Positions 1-15,000 of a stretch of 64,000 bases of DNA are shown here, in pieces. The position numbers and the translations under genes were made by a program. How positions within the stretch are numbered: position 1 is the first letter of the stretch; every line of letters starts with the position of its first letter. Source of the stretch: Thiomicrospira cyclica ALM1 (GTDB lineage: Bacteria > Pseudomonadota > Gammaproteobacteria > Thiomicrospirales > Thiomicrospiraceae); the NCBI RefSeq assembly GCF_000214825.1, contig NC_015581.1, positions 434,001 through 498,000 of the forward strand. The letters are read 5' to 3'. The notes under the pieces are model-generated. The model saw only the letters and a program-made list of their open reading frames with translations, had not been told where the DNA came from and made no database searches.

Positions 1-3000
1 ATAATGCGGCCACGATCCAAGCAACCAACGAAGCCGTTATGACTTCTGACGCAAGTGCCGCAGGGTTAACTTTAGCTTTCAATACCTTGGGTTATGAGGC
101 TGATAATGTACTTTTTAAAGCTGTTGATGCATTAATCGGAACGGATATCGGTAATGAAGCGCCTGTTAGAGTGCTGGCAAAAATAGACAGCTCAAGCCTA
201 GATGTTACTGGCAATCTTATTATTTCTGCGGATATGGTGTCATTTATTGATGCGAGTGTTTACAGCGCCGCACGATCCGGTGCAAGTACTGCGGCGGCAT
301 TGGTATTGGCGTCAAATATGATTAGCTCAGATGCACAAGCGCGTCTTATTCAATCCGTTGGGCCTGTCACAGTAGGGAAAGTTTTAACTGTTGAGGCTAC
401 CGATGCGCCGTCTATATTTGCAGACGGTACAGTCATTGCAAGCTCTACTAATCCAAGCGGTAATGATGAATATATTAAAGTTGATTTTTACAGCGATGAA
501 GGCGAAGTACAGATTGCTTTTGGTGATCATGTTTATGTGCATGAAGATCACGAAGCAGGCGGCGAAATCGGTTATATCTATCGATATATGGGTTTTCTGG
601 GTACCGAGAAAGATGCTGATGGTGACGATGTTGAAATTTTGAGTAGTGTTGATCTTTCGTCAACAGACTTTACCGATACGCGTTATTGGATGGCAATTGA
701 ACCGCCAGAAGGCTTTATGGGGGATGTGCTATCTTTCTTGTATGGTGCGATGCCATTTAAAGAAACCAGTAAAGTACTGGGTAATATGCGTATTGGCGGT
801 CAAAATCATCAATTAGGTTTGAAGTTTGGTGTTGGCTGGCAGGATGACGGCAAAGACATTGATGTCATCGATTACCTTGGTGGATTAGGTGGTAATGAAC
901 AAGGCGTTGAGTTTACAGATAATGGCATTGTATTCAATCTTGGCTCAGTGGGTAATTACGCTTTGCCATCATTATTCCTTGACTTGATTATGCCAACGCC
1001 CGACTTGATTTCTTATGAATATAAGCATCAAGTGGGTAGCATTGAACACAATGGAGAGCATGTTGCCTGGGGAATACAGTTAGATTATGGTTGGCAAGAC
1101 ATTCCTCTTACCACCTTTATTGAAGCGTTAATCAATGAAGACTGGGAGGTGTTTCAGCCGAAGGTCAGTTATAAAGTTTATATTGATATTGAAGATAAAT
1201 CGGATTTGACGCCGCAACGTTTTTTACCGCGTGAATTTGTTATCGAGCAACCTGAGCTGAGCGTAACCTTTCTTGGCAAGCCAATTAAATTTGTATTTGG
1301 TGGTGAACGCGATGAAGATGGTCAAGCACCTGAATCCAATGAAATACTGCTTCGAGTACTCGATATAGACGATAAAGACGATGATGTGTCCGCCTTTGTT
1401 GATCGGGGACTCGATCCGATCCGTGTCATCATGCCAAGTGCAGATTTAGACGTACTATCACTTAACAAGCTTTCACCCGGTTTAGCTGATGAGATATTAA
1501 GAGATCGTCCAGTAGACTATTTTGATGATGCCGCTGAGATTGATTTAGATGGAACACCTAGAGAGATCGCCGAAGATTTCATTGCCGCTATTAAGTTTTT
1601 GCCGCGTTATTTAGAGCTCACTGACCCGGATTTAAATTTTGGCATACTCGGTTTTACGACGGACTTACAGCTGCCTGTTAGCGCTGTGGCTGGGTTATTG
1701 GACTGGATCGAACCTGGCGAAAAACAAAATAATTCGTATGCCAGAATTGATATGGCGGTGCTTTACGATTTCTTCCTACCTGACTTCTTTAGTTTCTTTA
1801 TCGATGATGAAATGACTACTGAAAGTGTTCTTGCCCCGATTAACTTGGGTGATATTACTCCCGAAGCGCTTAAAAAATATCAACCCGTTGTAGAGCTCGC
1901 CGTAGTGCTATTAGATGCCGCAGGTATGGAGATTCCTCTTAAGAGCGTGCCAGTTAACACCAATCCCGAAGAAGATGTAGCAGCCCTGCCAGTAGGTCAA
2001 GAAGCATCCTTGGTGAAACCGGCTACGCCTGGCGTATCGGCCGAGCATATTGTTGAAATTCGCTTTGATATTGATGCCCATGGCAGCGAAGACTTACCAA
2101 CTATTGCCTTTGAATGGGACGGTGAAACCAGTGATGATATTTTGTTGGTGCCTATTGGCGAGCCAGCAAATGAACTACAGCGTTTAACCTTTATTCATGA
2201 TGAAATCGATTACGGACGAACGTATTTACTATTGGATGGTAGCCGTTCTGCTGAAATGACATTTGCGGATTCGCCTGAAGACAATGAGGCGGCTCTTCAG
2301 AACCAGCTTGAGGATTGGTATGGCGAGGGTAATGTCACGGTTTCATTTGATGATTCTGGCAATTTAGGTTGGCGTTTTGAGATTGCCTTTGGCGGTGATT
2401 TAGCGGGCCAAGATATGGCTCAGATTCGTACCCAGCGCATAGGTGATCCTGGCATGATGGTGGTGCGAGCACAAACCCTCGTTGAAGGCGCCGAAGAGTA
2501 TACGCCAGAACTGCAAGCTGAGTTCTTGCAGCGCGGACTAGAAAGTCTGTTTGGGCGCGGCAATATGGCAGTCACGCCATTTGCTATCGATGGTAAAGTT
2601 CAAAAATACCGTATCGCTTTTACGGGTGGACTCGCTGAACAACCGATAGATTTAGCAACGCCTGCCGAATTTGATGTTGATGCCTTAGAGGTCTTGGTGA
2701 GTACCTTAAAAGGAGGGCGCTTCCCAATAGGCCCTGGTTATAGTTTTGATCGCCCAGATGATGGCAGTTTCAAGGCTACGATTACCCTAGATGGCATAGA
2801 CTTTACCACGGGTGATATTTCTAGTGATGCTGGTCTGGCTGAAATTCAATTCGCGATTGCCAATGCCAAGATGTTGAGCGGTGCCTTGCTAAAAAGTTAT
2901 GGTATTGACGTCGAGGTACTTGCGGATGGTGATAAAACAGTCGTCGTGAATTTTGGCGGTGACCTTGAGGGTCGCTTGATTACTGACTTTAGTATCCAGG

Positions 3001-6000
3001 AACTAAGTGATGACGATGATGGTGATGGATCGTCGGCCGGTGGAGCTACAGCGGTTGGTGGATTGATTGTTAGAAATGATGTGCGCAGTGGTGCATTTGC
3101 CTCTATTGAGGATTCAAATATTCTTGCCGGTGGCTTAGTTGTTGAGGTGCACGAGCGTGCTGAGATTTTTGCCTTACTCGATGCGACAGCGGAAGCCACT
3201 GATGGCAGCGCTCCAGGCCTGGCTGCTGGAGGTGTGATTGCAACAAACCTCATACTAAATCAAGCTGAAGCATTCATAAAAAACGCTACGATTGTGACGA
3301 CCTTTGCGGACGTCATTGTAAACGCCACCAATGAAGCAGAAGTCGTCGCGCGTAACTCGAGTAGTCTGGCGTCGGATGGTGTTGGTGTAAACCTGACCCT
3401 CGCGTTTAACACCATAGGCTGGGAGGCGCAAAACCTTCTATTCAACACGATAGATGCATTGGTTGGTTCAGATATTGGGAATGCACAGCCAGCTAAGGTT
3501 AGCGCCACTATTATTGATTCAGATATAACCGCATATGGCGACATATCTGTAAAAGCTATGTCCAATGCTTTTATCTTTGCTGAAGTGACTAATGAAACAG
3601 CATCAGAGTTAGGTGATGATTTTATTGACTCTGGAAAAGCTGTTGCCGCTGGTTTTATCCTAGCCAGTAACCTTGTAGAAAGTGGTGCTTATGCCATGAT
3701 CAAGGGTAGCCAAACTCAAAGATCAATAACCAGTCAACAGGGTAGTGTTTCAGTGGATGCGCAGAATGACTCGGGAATTTATGCCGAGGCAAGTCTGTCC
3801 GCAGAAACGGGTGGTGAAAGTGAAAAGGCTCAAGCGATTCGAGCACTGGCTAGTTTCTTTGGCCAGACCTACTCTGATTTTTCGGGTGAGCGTACCATTA
3901 ACTTTGGTGATCGAGTCAAAATTGGTGATAACGGTTATACCCAGTTTGATCGTCCAGATGTATTGGAGTTCGGCGATAGAGTCACGCTGAAGTGGGACAT
4001 GGCCGGTGGTGAAGCGGGGGTGATCTACGAATATATTGGTGAAGAGCAGGAGCGTGCTCGCCTAGACCGTCAAGATTATAGTGACCGCTCACAATGGCGA
4101 ATTGTTAATGGTGATCCTGATTTAATCTACATTTTCCGTGGCGGCGCTGAATTTGTTAATTTAAGAACCGAAGACTATTCCGACAGTTCACGTTGGTGGG
4201 CTGTCGATTTAGACACCATAGTGGAAGCGGCTGCATTCATGGCTGATCTTTTATCTGAAAGCTCCGCAAAAGGAACCGGTTTTGGTGGCTTGGTGGTGCG
4301 CAATGATGTGCGGTCAAATGTTGAAGCTCTAGCTGACCGAATCGATTTTGATGTGGCTGGCGATGTAACGCTCAATGCCATTGAGTCTGCGACAATAATT
4401 GCTGATGATGAAAGTGTGGTCAGTGCTGACACCACTGGCGTTAATGTGGTCATAGCTAATAACACCATATTGGGTGGTAGCGAAGCGCGCTTAAATGCGA
4501 GTAGTGTTGTAACGGGTGGTGATTTAAATGTTGTTGCTGAAAGTGCTGCCGCTATTATCGCGAATGTGAACAGTGAGGTTCAGGCCACTACGTCTGTGGG
4601 GGTTACCTTAGCCTTCAATACCATCGGCTATAAGCCAACCAATGTCTTATTTGCCACTATCGATGCCCTTGGGGGTTCAAACTTAGGTGGTGAGCAAACG
4701 CTGAAAAATCATGCCATTATCGATAATACTATTTTTGATGTGGGTGGTGACCTTAGAGTAGATGCGCTTTTTACCGGCTCAATAGCGGCCAATATTTTTA
4801 ACTCGGCCATGGCTTTGGATGTCAGTATTGCTCCGAGTGCCGATGGCGGCACTGGCTCGAATACTATTGCCGTAGCTCCACTTATAGCCATGAATAAGAT
4901 TAGTAGTGACTCGAAGGCATTGGTCAACGCCAATGGCCAAAATGCCGTGGCTGGCAGTGTAGCTGTCCTTGCCGAATCCAGTGTTGAAATTGCTTCTACC
5001 GTTCATGTGTCATCGGTGGCCGTCGCCGTCAGTAAGCAAGGTCCAACACGTGCTGTTTCGATTGGTGTCAGTTGGACAAGAAACGACATTGATACCAACG
5101 TCAAAGCAGCTATTGCTTCACCAAGTAGCACCAATACGTCACACATTAATGTCGGTGGTAACCTACTGGTAGAAGCCCGTCGTGAGGGCAGTATTATTGC
5201 ATCCGGCAGTGCGGTTGCTGTTGCGGTTGCAGCCAGTATGCAAGGCGCAACTTCGGTGGCAGGTGCAGGAACCCTTGTCTTTAATAAAATTAATGGTGGC
5301 ACGCGTGCTTATATTGATTCGGTTGATATCACGACCGGTGCTGATTTAACCGTCAATGCCTATGATGATGCCTTGATCGATGCTAATGTTCGTTCTATTG
5401 CGGCGGCTGTATCAATCAGTTTAGGTGCGAAGCCTGCGCCAGCGGTAGCACTGGGTTTATCTGTTGCGACTAACAACATTGGACGCCAGGATAACAGTAA
5501 TTTAAGTACCACCTATAATCATGAGCAGAGCATTTTGGGCTTAACCAAAGGGCAAACTGTTAAAGTCATAGATGGTCCACTCAATGGTCGCGCTTACGAG
5601 TACATTGGCGAAAATAGACTAGGAGCTGTTGAGCTAATTAATGAGAATTACTACGACAATAGTCAGTGGAAACGTATTGATGCAACAAGCCCTAAGACGG
5701 CCGTTTTCGCTTATATTGCCAATAGCGCAACGCAAGTTGCTGGTGATCTTGTCGTTGATGCTCGCAGTGACTCACGTATCAGTGCCGTCGTACAAGCCCT
5801 AACGGTTGCAGTTGCGGCATCCAAGGGAACCTCAGCCGCCCCGAGTATAGGTGGTGTTTATTCTGAAAACAACATTTATGTTGATGTGCGCGCTACTATC
5901 AGTGGTCCTCGTTCAATCCAGGCACAGACTATTGCTGTTACAGCAGAGGACGCGAGCAGTATTCGCGCTATAGCCGGTGCAGCCGCTGTTGGTGCTTCGG

Positions 6001-9000
6001 TATCAGCTCAAACCGGTGTCGCTGTATCAATAGCATTATCTTTAGCTTACAACGAAATCGGCAATAGTGTGCTGGCGCAAATGGATAATGCCGAGTCGAT
6101 CAGTGCAACGACCGGAGATATTACCGTTCGCGCTAATGCAACGGCTACATCACTGTTAACCATAGACGCCGCAACACTTAGCGCTAGTGGCATATCAGCG
6201 ACATTATTAGATGATGCCGCAACGCAAACTAGCGATGACCCAAGCACTGAAACGATTGATGAATATGAGCAAGATCGCCTAAAGGATATAGCGACTAAGC
6301 GGGCTTTAGTTCAGGCTTTAGAAGCGGCAGGGCTAGAAATACCACAAACCAACTCCTTATCAAACACTTGGGATTTTGTGAGCGGTAATGCGGCGTCTGA
6401 AGGTGCCAGCCTTCCAAGTGAACCCAATACCCAGACTCTCAAAAAAGGCCAAACAATTCTCGTCTCAGAGGGCTATCGCTGGGGGGGCACATCAGGACAG
6501 GTGTACGAATATATCGGCAACGCAGACCTGATCACTGATATTAGTCAACTAGATTACAGCAATACCCAGCAATTTCGTCGCGTTGAGCCACCCGTTCAAC
6601 TCGAGATAATACAAGAAGGTCAGGCCTGGTTACTCAGTTTTGCCAATGGTCAAACTTACACATTAAAAATTAACAATCAAGGTGGTTTGGAGGTTTTAGA
6701 GCAAAGCATTCATGCTGTCTCTATGGCCGCATCATTGGCGGCAGGTGTTGGATTGAGTGGGCAGGGGGTTGCTGTCAGTGGAGCAGGCGCAGTGGCCTAT
6801 AACAATATTCTAACCACTACTAAAGCACTGATCACAAATAGTAACCATATTAGTGCGGTCGGTGATGTGTTACTTAGTGCCAATAATTTAACCACAATTA
6901 ACGCTAATATTTGGGCGGCATCTTTAGCCGTGGGGGTCGGTAGTTCAAATGGTGTGGGTGCCTCGATTGGCTTCTCATTGGCACGCAATTGGATCGGTTA
7001 TGAATCCGGTGCAGGGTCAACACCGCTTGGACAAGTCCAAGCCTATATTAGCAATGCCCATATTGTAGCCGACGGTGATCTTACAATTCGTGCGCAAGCG
7101 AACCAAATGATTAATGCGTTTGTGTTTAGTGGTTCGGCCGCTATAGCCGGCGGATCAAGCGCTGGGGTTGCCGCCAGTGGGTCGGGTGTGAATGCCGATA
7201 ACCGTATTGCGCAGGATATTTTTGCGGGTGTTAAAAATTCAGCAGGTAGTAACGGGTCCATCACGGCTAATTCAATAGATGTGCTGGCGACAGATAATTC
7301 AAGTATTAAAGCGTTTGCTGGTGCCGCCTCATTGTCAGGTGCGCTCGGGGGTACCGCTGGTGTTGCTTTGTCGATCGGCGTGAGTCTAGCTCGAAATACC
7401 ATCGATACCCTGGTGCAAGCCGCGATAGTGAATGCAGAAGGCGGTATTACCGCGCGTGGTGGCGATATTCAAGTTCGTGCCTATTCGGAATCGACGATTC
7501 AAGTGACCTCTATCGCCGCGTCGGTGGCTTTAGGGTTTGGCGGAACTGCGGGTGTCGCACTGAGCGGCGCGGGTGCCGAAGCGACTAACCGTATTGGTTC
7601 AGGCGTGATCGCAACCATTGATAACAGTCCTATGACGTTGCTGAACGGTGATGTTTTGGTTGATGCGAATGACAGCTCAGTCATTGATGCGCGTATTTTA
7701 TCCTTGGCCGTTGCCGCAGCAGCGGGTGGCACCGCTGGGGTGGGCGCCTCAATTGGGGTCGGCGTGGCACAAAATATTATTGGCTGGACGGCCACGAATC
7801 TAACCGCTCACTTCACCACAGACGCGGTTAGTCAAAACCAAATAAATCGTAATCAAGTGGTTGAAATTCTACACGGCGCACGGGCTGGTGAACAATACCG
7901 TTACATCGGCAGCAACAAACTGTTACTCAACCAATCGAATGAAGGCTTTAACCAAAATACCAGTACCCTGGCGTTAAAGGGCAATCTCGCTACGATTGAT
8001 TACACCAACCGAGATCTTTGGGAGCGGGTAGATATTCAGGCTAACGGCACGCCGGTTCATGCATTAGTCAAGAATTCTGCGATTAAAGCGGAGCAAGGTG
8101 ACGTTACGATTACCGCGAGTTCAGACCAAACCATTAGCAGTCGCAATCTTGTGGTATCTGCGGCGATTGCTGGTGGAGGGGCTGCTGGTGTTGGTTTAGC
8201 CGGTGCCGGTGTGGGCGTCACTAACCGTATTGAAGTTGATGTGCGCGCGGGTATTGATGGTCATAGTTCGCTTGGGTTTAGCGCTAACAATATGACGGTT
8301 AAAGCGGAAGACCGGTCCGTCATTGATGCCACCCTAGCCTCCACCGCTATCTCAGCCGCTTTTGGCGGTGCAGGGGGTGTTGCAGTCAGTGTCTCGGCCA
8401 GTGTGGCCAGTAACTATATCTCTAACCAAGTTCGCGCGTTTGTTATGGATGCGGGCAGTTTGACCCTATCGGGCGCCTTGAGTATTGATGCTATTGAAAA
8501 CGCCACCATTACTGCCGAAGCCATTGCAGTCGGTGTCGCTGCTGCCGTTGGTGGTTCGGCAGGGATTAGTTTTGCGGGTGCTTTTGGCGATGCCTTTAAT
8601 AGTATTGCAACGCACGTGGGTGCTTATTTAAATGATACCGACGCCTTAGTCCAAGGTGATATTCGGGTGAAAGCGGATAATAGTGCCACCATTAGCGCAG
8701 AAATTAAAGCCTTTGCGGTGTCGGTTGCCGGTGGTGGCGCAGCAGGTGTGGGCGTCTCGGTTGGTGCCTCGATGGCAGAGAATATTATTGGTGCGCAAAT
8801 AGCAGACCGAAGTTCCGTTGTTGAAGCCTTAGTAAGTGGCATGAACTTGACCTCGCAAGGCAAGGTGGATGTTTTGGCGCTTAATCAAGCAACCATTAAA
8901 GCCGATGTTATTGCCGTTTCGGTCGCACTAACCGGTGGTGGATTACTGGGGGTCGCTGCTGCGGGTGCCGGTACCAGTGCCAAAAACACCATTACTACAC

Positions 9001-12000
9001 AGATTAGTGCCGAGGTAACGGATTCTGCCAATTATGGTATGCGAACCTTAGGTCAATTAACCGTAAAAGCGCAGGATAATGCCGTAATAGAGGCAAAGAC
9101 GGCGGCCTCAGCAATTGCTTTTTCAGTCGGAACCATTGGTGCGAGTGTCGCAATTGGCGTGTCCTTAACTAACAATATAATTAGCAATACCACAACGGCT
9201 CGAATCAGTGATGTTGAACTCGATACCGGTGGCGTTATTGTTGAAGCCTTAAATACAGCAACGATTACTGCGCGTTCAGGCGCAACAGCCGTCGCGGCGA
9301 GTTTTTCAATCGGTGGTGCGCTTGCTGGTGGTGGTGCCGAAGCGACCGCAACCATCAACTCAAATGTCGCAGCGATTATTGAGGATAGCTTAATTGGTGC
9401 GCGTGGCAATGTCACCGTGAATGCCGATAGTCGGGCAACTGCGGATGCGCGTACCATCGCCACCGCTGTTTCGGGTGGGCTCATTGCAGCGGCGGCGGCA
9501 GGTAGTGTTAGCTGGGTTAATTTTAATGGCACAATTTCAGCCGATATTACAAATTCTGAACTTTATGCGGCGGGTCGTATCGCCGTTAATGCCTATAGTA
9601 GTAATAGCGGTTTTGCTGAATCAACGGGTTTTGCGGCAGCAGCAGGCCTGCTATCTTTCGCCGTAGGTGCGACGGTTTCAAGCGTTAATATATCCGGTCT
9701 GGTAACAGCAGGCCTGGGAACCAATAATAGTTTGCGTGCTGAAAGTGTCGGCATTTTGGCGGAAGCCGATGATCGTATTCTAGCTAAGGGTCAAGCGAGT
9801 GGCGCGGCGTTGCTAGCCGGTGTTGCCGGTGCCGATGTTAAAGTGAGTAATCAACGTGATGTGATTGCTAGTATTGGCGATGGCAGTCGTGTCGAAGTGA
9901 GTGCGTTAGATTTACGAGCATTACATAGTCAATTTGGGGATGCGCAAGCCGATGCAAAAGCATTAGGACTGGGTGCCGGAACAGGTGCCGGAGCGCTGGT
10001 TGAATTGATTGGCCAAGCGCGCGTCAATGTCGGCAATAACGTGGTTATTGATGCACGTGATGCGGTGATTATTTCGGCGCTCAATAACGCCCTCAAAAAC
10101 GAATATGCTAATAGTAATAACCTACGTTCGGGATCAGCAGGCCTGGTTGGTGTTAATGCGCTAACCAGTAAAACTGTCTTTGGCACCAATAATGCTCGCT
10201 TCACAGCACAAGTTGATATTGGCAATAGCTCTAATTTGACCGTGCGCGGTAGTAATGCCAATCCGGGTGTATTCCTGGTGAATGCGGCCACCGATGTTTA
10301 CGCGGTTGATAGCGTGCGCATTGAAGGTGTGTCTGGGTTTGGTATATCCGTTGCCCGCTCAGAAATTCTGGCTTCAACTCGTTCAGAAATTAATATCGGT
10401 CAGTCGGCCTTAATCAACGAGTCAGGTGCGATTTATCTCAACACGCGTAGCTCGGCAGAGGCTAACCCCAGTGGTAACTTATTTACCGTTACAGCGCTAA
10501 CCGGCTTTGCTGGTGCAAGCGCTATCGGCAATATTGATGCCTTGAACCAGGTGGTCACCCATAATTCATTAATTCGTGGTAACGGCGTCTTTTTACAGGC
10601 CGGCCAAGATCAGCGCGGCATGATTAACTTTTTAGACGGCTTCGCGAACACCGAAATCACCACAATTAGTGCCTACCCCAGTATTAACTCCCCTAATCCA
10701 TCAATGCGTATTCAAGAGACGAATTTACTGGATTTACGTGGCAGCACACGCATTGAATCGCTAGGCAATGTCACCTTTAATGCGCGTGAAGGTATTGGTG
10801 GTAAGCAACGAGGTGCCGAAGTGGGCACTATGCTAAGCATTAGTTTGATTCCTTATGGCTCGGGTATTAACAATCGCGGTGTAGCGGTGAGTGATAACCG
10901 GTTATTAATGGGTAACGAGGTGGTTATTGAAGCCGCGTTAAACAACCAAATGCTAATGCACATTTTACCCATGCAAATTATGGGTGCTAATGGGCTGGTT
11001 CAACAACTGCCGCTCAATCGACTAGGAACCGAATTGACGAACACTGAGCTCAATGCGTTAGGTATTGAAGCCGGTATAAAGTATGAATATGCCGAACTTG
11101 ATCTGAGTCAATTGTTTGCTAATACCGATAACTTGGGTGAATCAACCAGTGTGCAAAGTATGGCGGCACTGGAAATCTCTATTAATGGTGCAACCCAAAC
11201 ACCACATCCGGATGACCTGGCTGATCGTCGAGTTCTTGACTTTACTGGCACGTCGGTTCAAGCCGGACAGCTTTATCAAGTCAGCGTCGCTGATCCTAAT
11301 GACCCGCAAGGGGATGGTGCGGTAACGAATTTTAGTTATACCGCGCGTCTGGGCGACACCTTAAACACAGTGCTTGAAAACCTGCGTATTCAAATACTCG
11401 ATGATGTGCGTTTTGAAGCAACGGTTCAAGGCAATAGCTTAACCCTAATTCAAGTGCCGGAAGTATCATCAGAGGCGCAACAAGCGCTTAAAGCGGCGCT
11501 TGAGGGTAAATTTTATGTCATTAAACCCGTTGAAATTGCCACACCGAAGCTGACGGTAGCCAGCGTGCAAAATCTGCTATTAGCTCGTCACACCCAGTTA
11601 CTTGACTTGATGGATAGTCATCAAGGTAATGACGAAGCCTTAGCGCGACACCAAGTTCAGCTGGAACAGGTCGAAAATGCCTTGCGCGAATTAAATCTAA
11701 TGGACGTGTTTATTGACGAAAATGGCAATACAGTTCAGGTTGTTAATCGCGAATTAGACACTATTTTCTTAGATTTACCCAATTTATTTGCGGCACCAGG
11801 GTCTATTTTTATTGATGCGGTGAATACCAATGCAACCATGATCCAGCAGGCGAGTGACGACAATCGCATGATTGTTCGCTCGGGTGCCATGATCGATATT
11901 TTTAATGCCACACCATTTGATGTAAGAGTGAATGACGCTGTTATATCCGATACCACCAAAATAGTGCCCGTTGATGGTGAACTAAAATCCTTTACGCCGG

Positions 12001-15000
12001 GCAATATTTATTTAAACAATACCCCAGTGGGATCTGAGCAGGCTGGTTTTGAACCCGGGGTCATCAGGATTGTTCAAGAGTCGCTGCCAGCCGCACTACT
12101 CGGCCTGAATGAAACCATTGCGCAGCGAACCTCCGGTGCGCAGGATATGTATTTATTGGGCAGTGTGGTTAATCAAAACGGCTCCATTGTTATTCGCAAT
12201 ACCGAAGGTTCGGTAGAGGTGTCTGGTGAATTACTTGCGGGCACCATCGATATTGTGACTTCAGGGAACTTTAGTTTGAATGTAGAGGGATGGCAGCATT
12301 TGGCCGACCCTCGTCAATACATTAACTACACGCCGCTGCGGGGCGAAGTCTTTAATAGTAGTGGTAATTACGATAGCCTTATATTTACCGACTTTGAATC
12401 TGCGGCCATGCTGCAGCTACAAAAAGGTATTTTTGAAAATGAGTCACGGATTGTAGCGCGCGGCACAATTACTATTACCGCCGAATTCCTTAACATCAAC
12501 GGTTTGCTACAAAGTGGCTTAACCGATTTAGAATTAAACATCAGCGAAACCTTTAACCCCACTCGCTCAATTACCTTCATGGATCAAAGCCCAGCCGGTG
12601 GACGGTCAATTGATGCTTTCCGTCCAGGTGAAGTTAGTATTTCAGGCGTGGATTTTGGGGTTCAAAACATACCGTTTAAAGCCTATTTTGATGCCAGTAC
12701 GCAAAGTATTGTTATTGAAGACATCAAGGCGCCTGCGGGTAATATCACCCTCGTTGGGCAGATTTTAAGTACCGGCAATGGTCAGATTCGCGTTGCGGAT
12801 GGTGCGCCATCACTCACTATCAATAACGCCAGTGCGTTCGATTTAGTATTGGATGGTGTTGATTTAACCAGCAACAATCCGGGTCGCATTCAAATTACTG
12901 ATACCGCGACACTGCGCCAGACCACCTACACCTTCAAAAATGGTCAAGTTGAGGTTTTAGAAGAACAGGGTGCGCGTGTTAATAACAGCATTGTGTATTC
13001 GCAACTGGCACCTGCTGACCTGCGTGACCTGCCAGAAAATGAGCAAGATACTGAAAACCAACTTTGGTTTAATCCAAGAGACAGTGTCTATTATGTCTGG
13101 ACAGAAGGTCAGGCCGCGGTTCGTCAAGAAATTAAAAAATACGAGAAAAACAGTTTTGGCCTAGGTTTCGCGCAGGTCGGTTTCTTGGTTAGAGACAACA
13201 GTTATAAATGGCAGGAAGTGGTATTTTTAGACGCCTCGCCATTGTTGGAGTCGGAAGCGCTTGAATTAATGGCGCTGAATGCGGTTTATGGCATTGAATA
13301 TGATAATGTGCGCCGCAAAGAAGTGATGCTGACTAAAAATGTCAGCCTAGTGCGCGACGTGAGCAACCCAGGCTTTGGTTTTAGCGCCCAGATGCCGGTG
13401 TACCGTTACATTGGTGAAAATGGCGAAGTTTATCTGCCGGATGCGGATTTTAGTGATACAACGCTATGGCAACGTGATGGCCAAGAAAGTGGTACAGACT
13501 TCTTAAACCCATCAGCGGATCGGTTTGACAATGACTTTGAAAACTACCAAGTCACCACACAAACATGGACCACCGGTGGTGGTTTCCTGCGCACCAAAAC
13601 TCAGCACACCAAGGTCACCATTAGCACAGGGGTGAAAGATTTCTACACCCATTTCCTTCGTGCCGACTACCCTATCCAAATTGGGGTTATTGAAAGTAAT
13701 AATCCGGCTGGTATTTTTGTGAATACGGCCAGCAATCTATTAATTAATGGCGACTTAAAAGTCACCGATGGTAGCACCAATGCCGCAGGTAATGCTATGC
13801 CGGTTGGGCGTATTGAGCTAACGGCGGGTGGTAATGTGTTAATGGCGGATGGTGCTGCGATTTATGGTGCCGCACCGTTAATTGATGCCGGGGGCACGGT
13901 GCGTGTTGTGCTTGAAGGTGACAAGGGTGAAACCGACATTGTGGCCGGCGGTGATATCCGCGTACAGGTATTTAGTTTAGATAACCAGTCCAGTTTATTG
14001 ACGGCACAACGCATCCAAGCGGGCGGGGATGTTTTCATTCAAGCGGTGCAGGGTATTCAAGGCACTTCTGTTCAGGGTGCCACGATTAACGGGGTCACTT
14101 ATGAAGGTTTTATTGCTCAAATTACCGGTAATAATGTTCAGTTAGATGCGCGTTTGGGCGGTATTCGAGCAGAAGTAACCAGTAATATTTTGGGTGATGG
14201 TGGTTTTGCCGCAAGAGCCGATACGGATGTGTTAGTGTTGGCCCAAGGTGGCGATCTTCGGCTGATGTTGCCAACAGCCTGGGCAAATCCGCAGGCTTCG
14301 GTTTATTCGGCATCTGGCGATGTGAGTATCGATATTGTTAAGGGCTCATTAATTGATTTAATAAAAACCGCTGAACGACCTACGAATAGTCTCAACACGG
14401 CTGATGAAGATTTATTAGCTTTAATTGGTGCCGATGGTGTCGATCGCCGACAATATTCGATCTCGGCGGCATTAAATGAATTCTTATTTCCGCATGAGCC
14501 TGAGCTAAGCTCCCCGAACCTGTCAGACAACTTTGTCAATATTGCGGCACACAACATCACCCTAAATGCTCGCACTGGCCAATTAGGCCAAGTGAGCGAG
14601 CGGATGCTGATCGAACAGCCGCATCAGTTTGACCAACTTACTGAGGCGCAAAAGCAAGCACTTGCGAGTGCCGGCGCCGGTGACATTATTGGGGTCAGTT
14701 ACGAGCTCTACCGCTATTTAGGTGAAGACCCCCTGACGCTTGATTTAACGGCGGTTGCCCTACAAACTAATCAGACATTGGTGCGTGATTTAGCTAACGG
14801 TCAGGTTTATCGATATATCGGTGCTAATAATGTCAATCAGGTTCTGCCAAATCTGTCCGCTAACGATTTCAGTAATGCCTCGCAATGGCGACGTGAGGCG
14901 ACACTCGAGGCAGACTTTATTGAAGATGTCACCCTAGGGCAATTTAATAACGACTACCTAAATGCCGATCGATTTAATGATACGGCTTTGTGGCAAAAAA

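Noticed and set aside
39-41. ATG 39 as the start of the first giant
   Set aside because: The frame is open to the left edge and the codons before it continue the same repeat sequence; no ribosome site precedes it.
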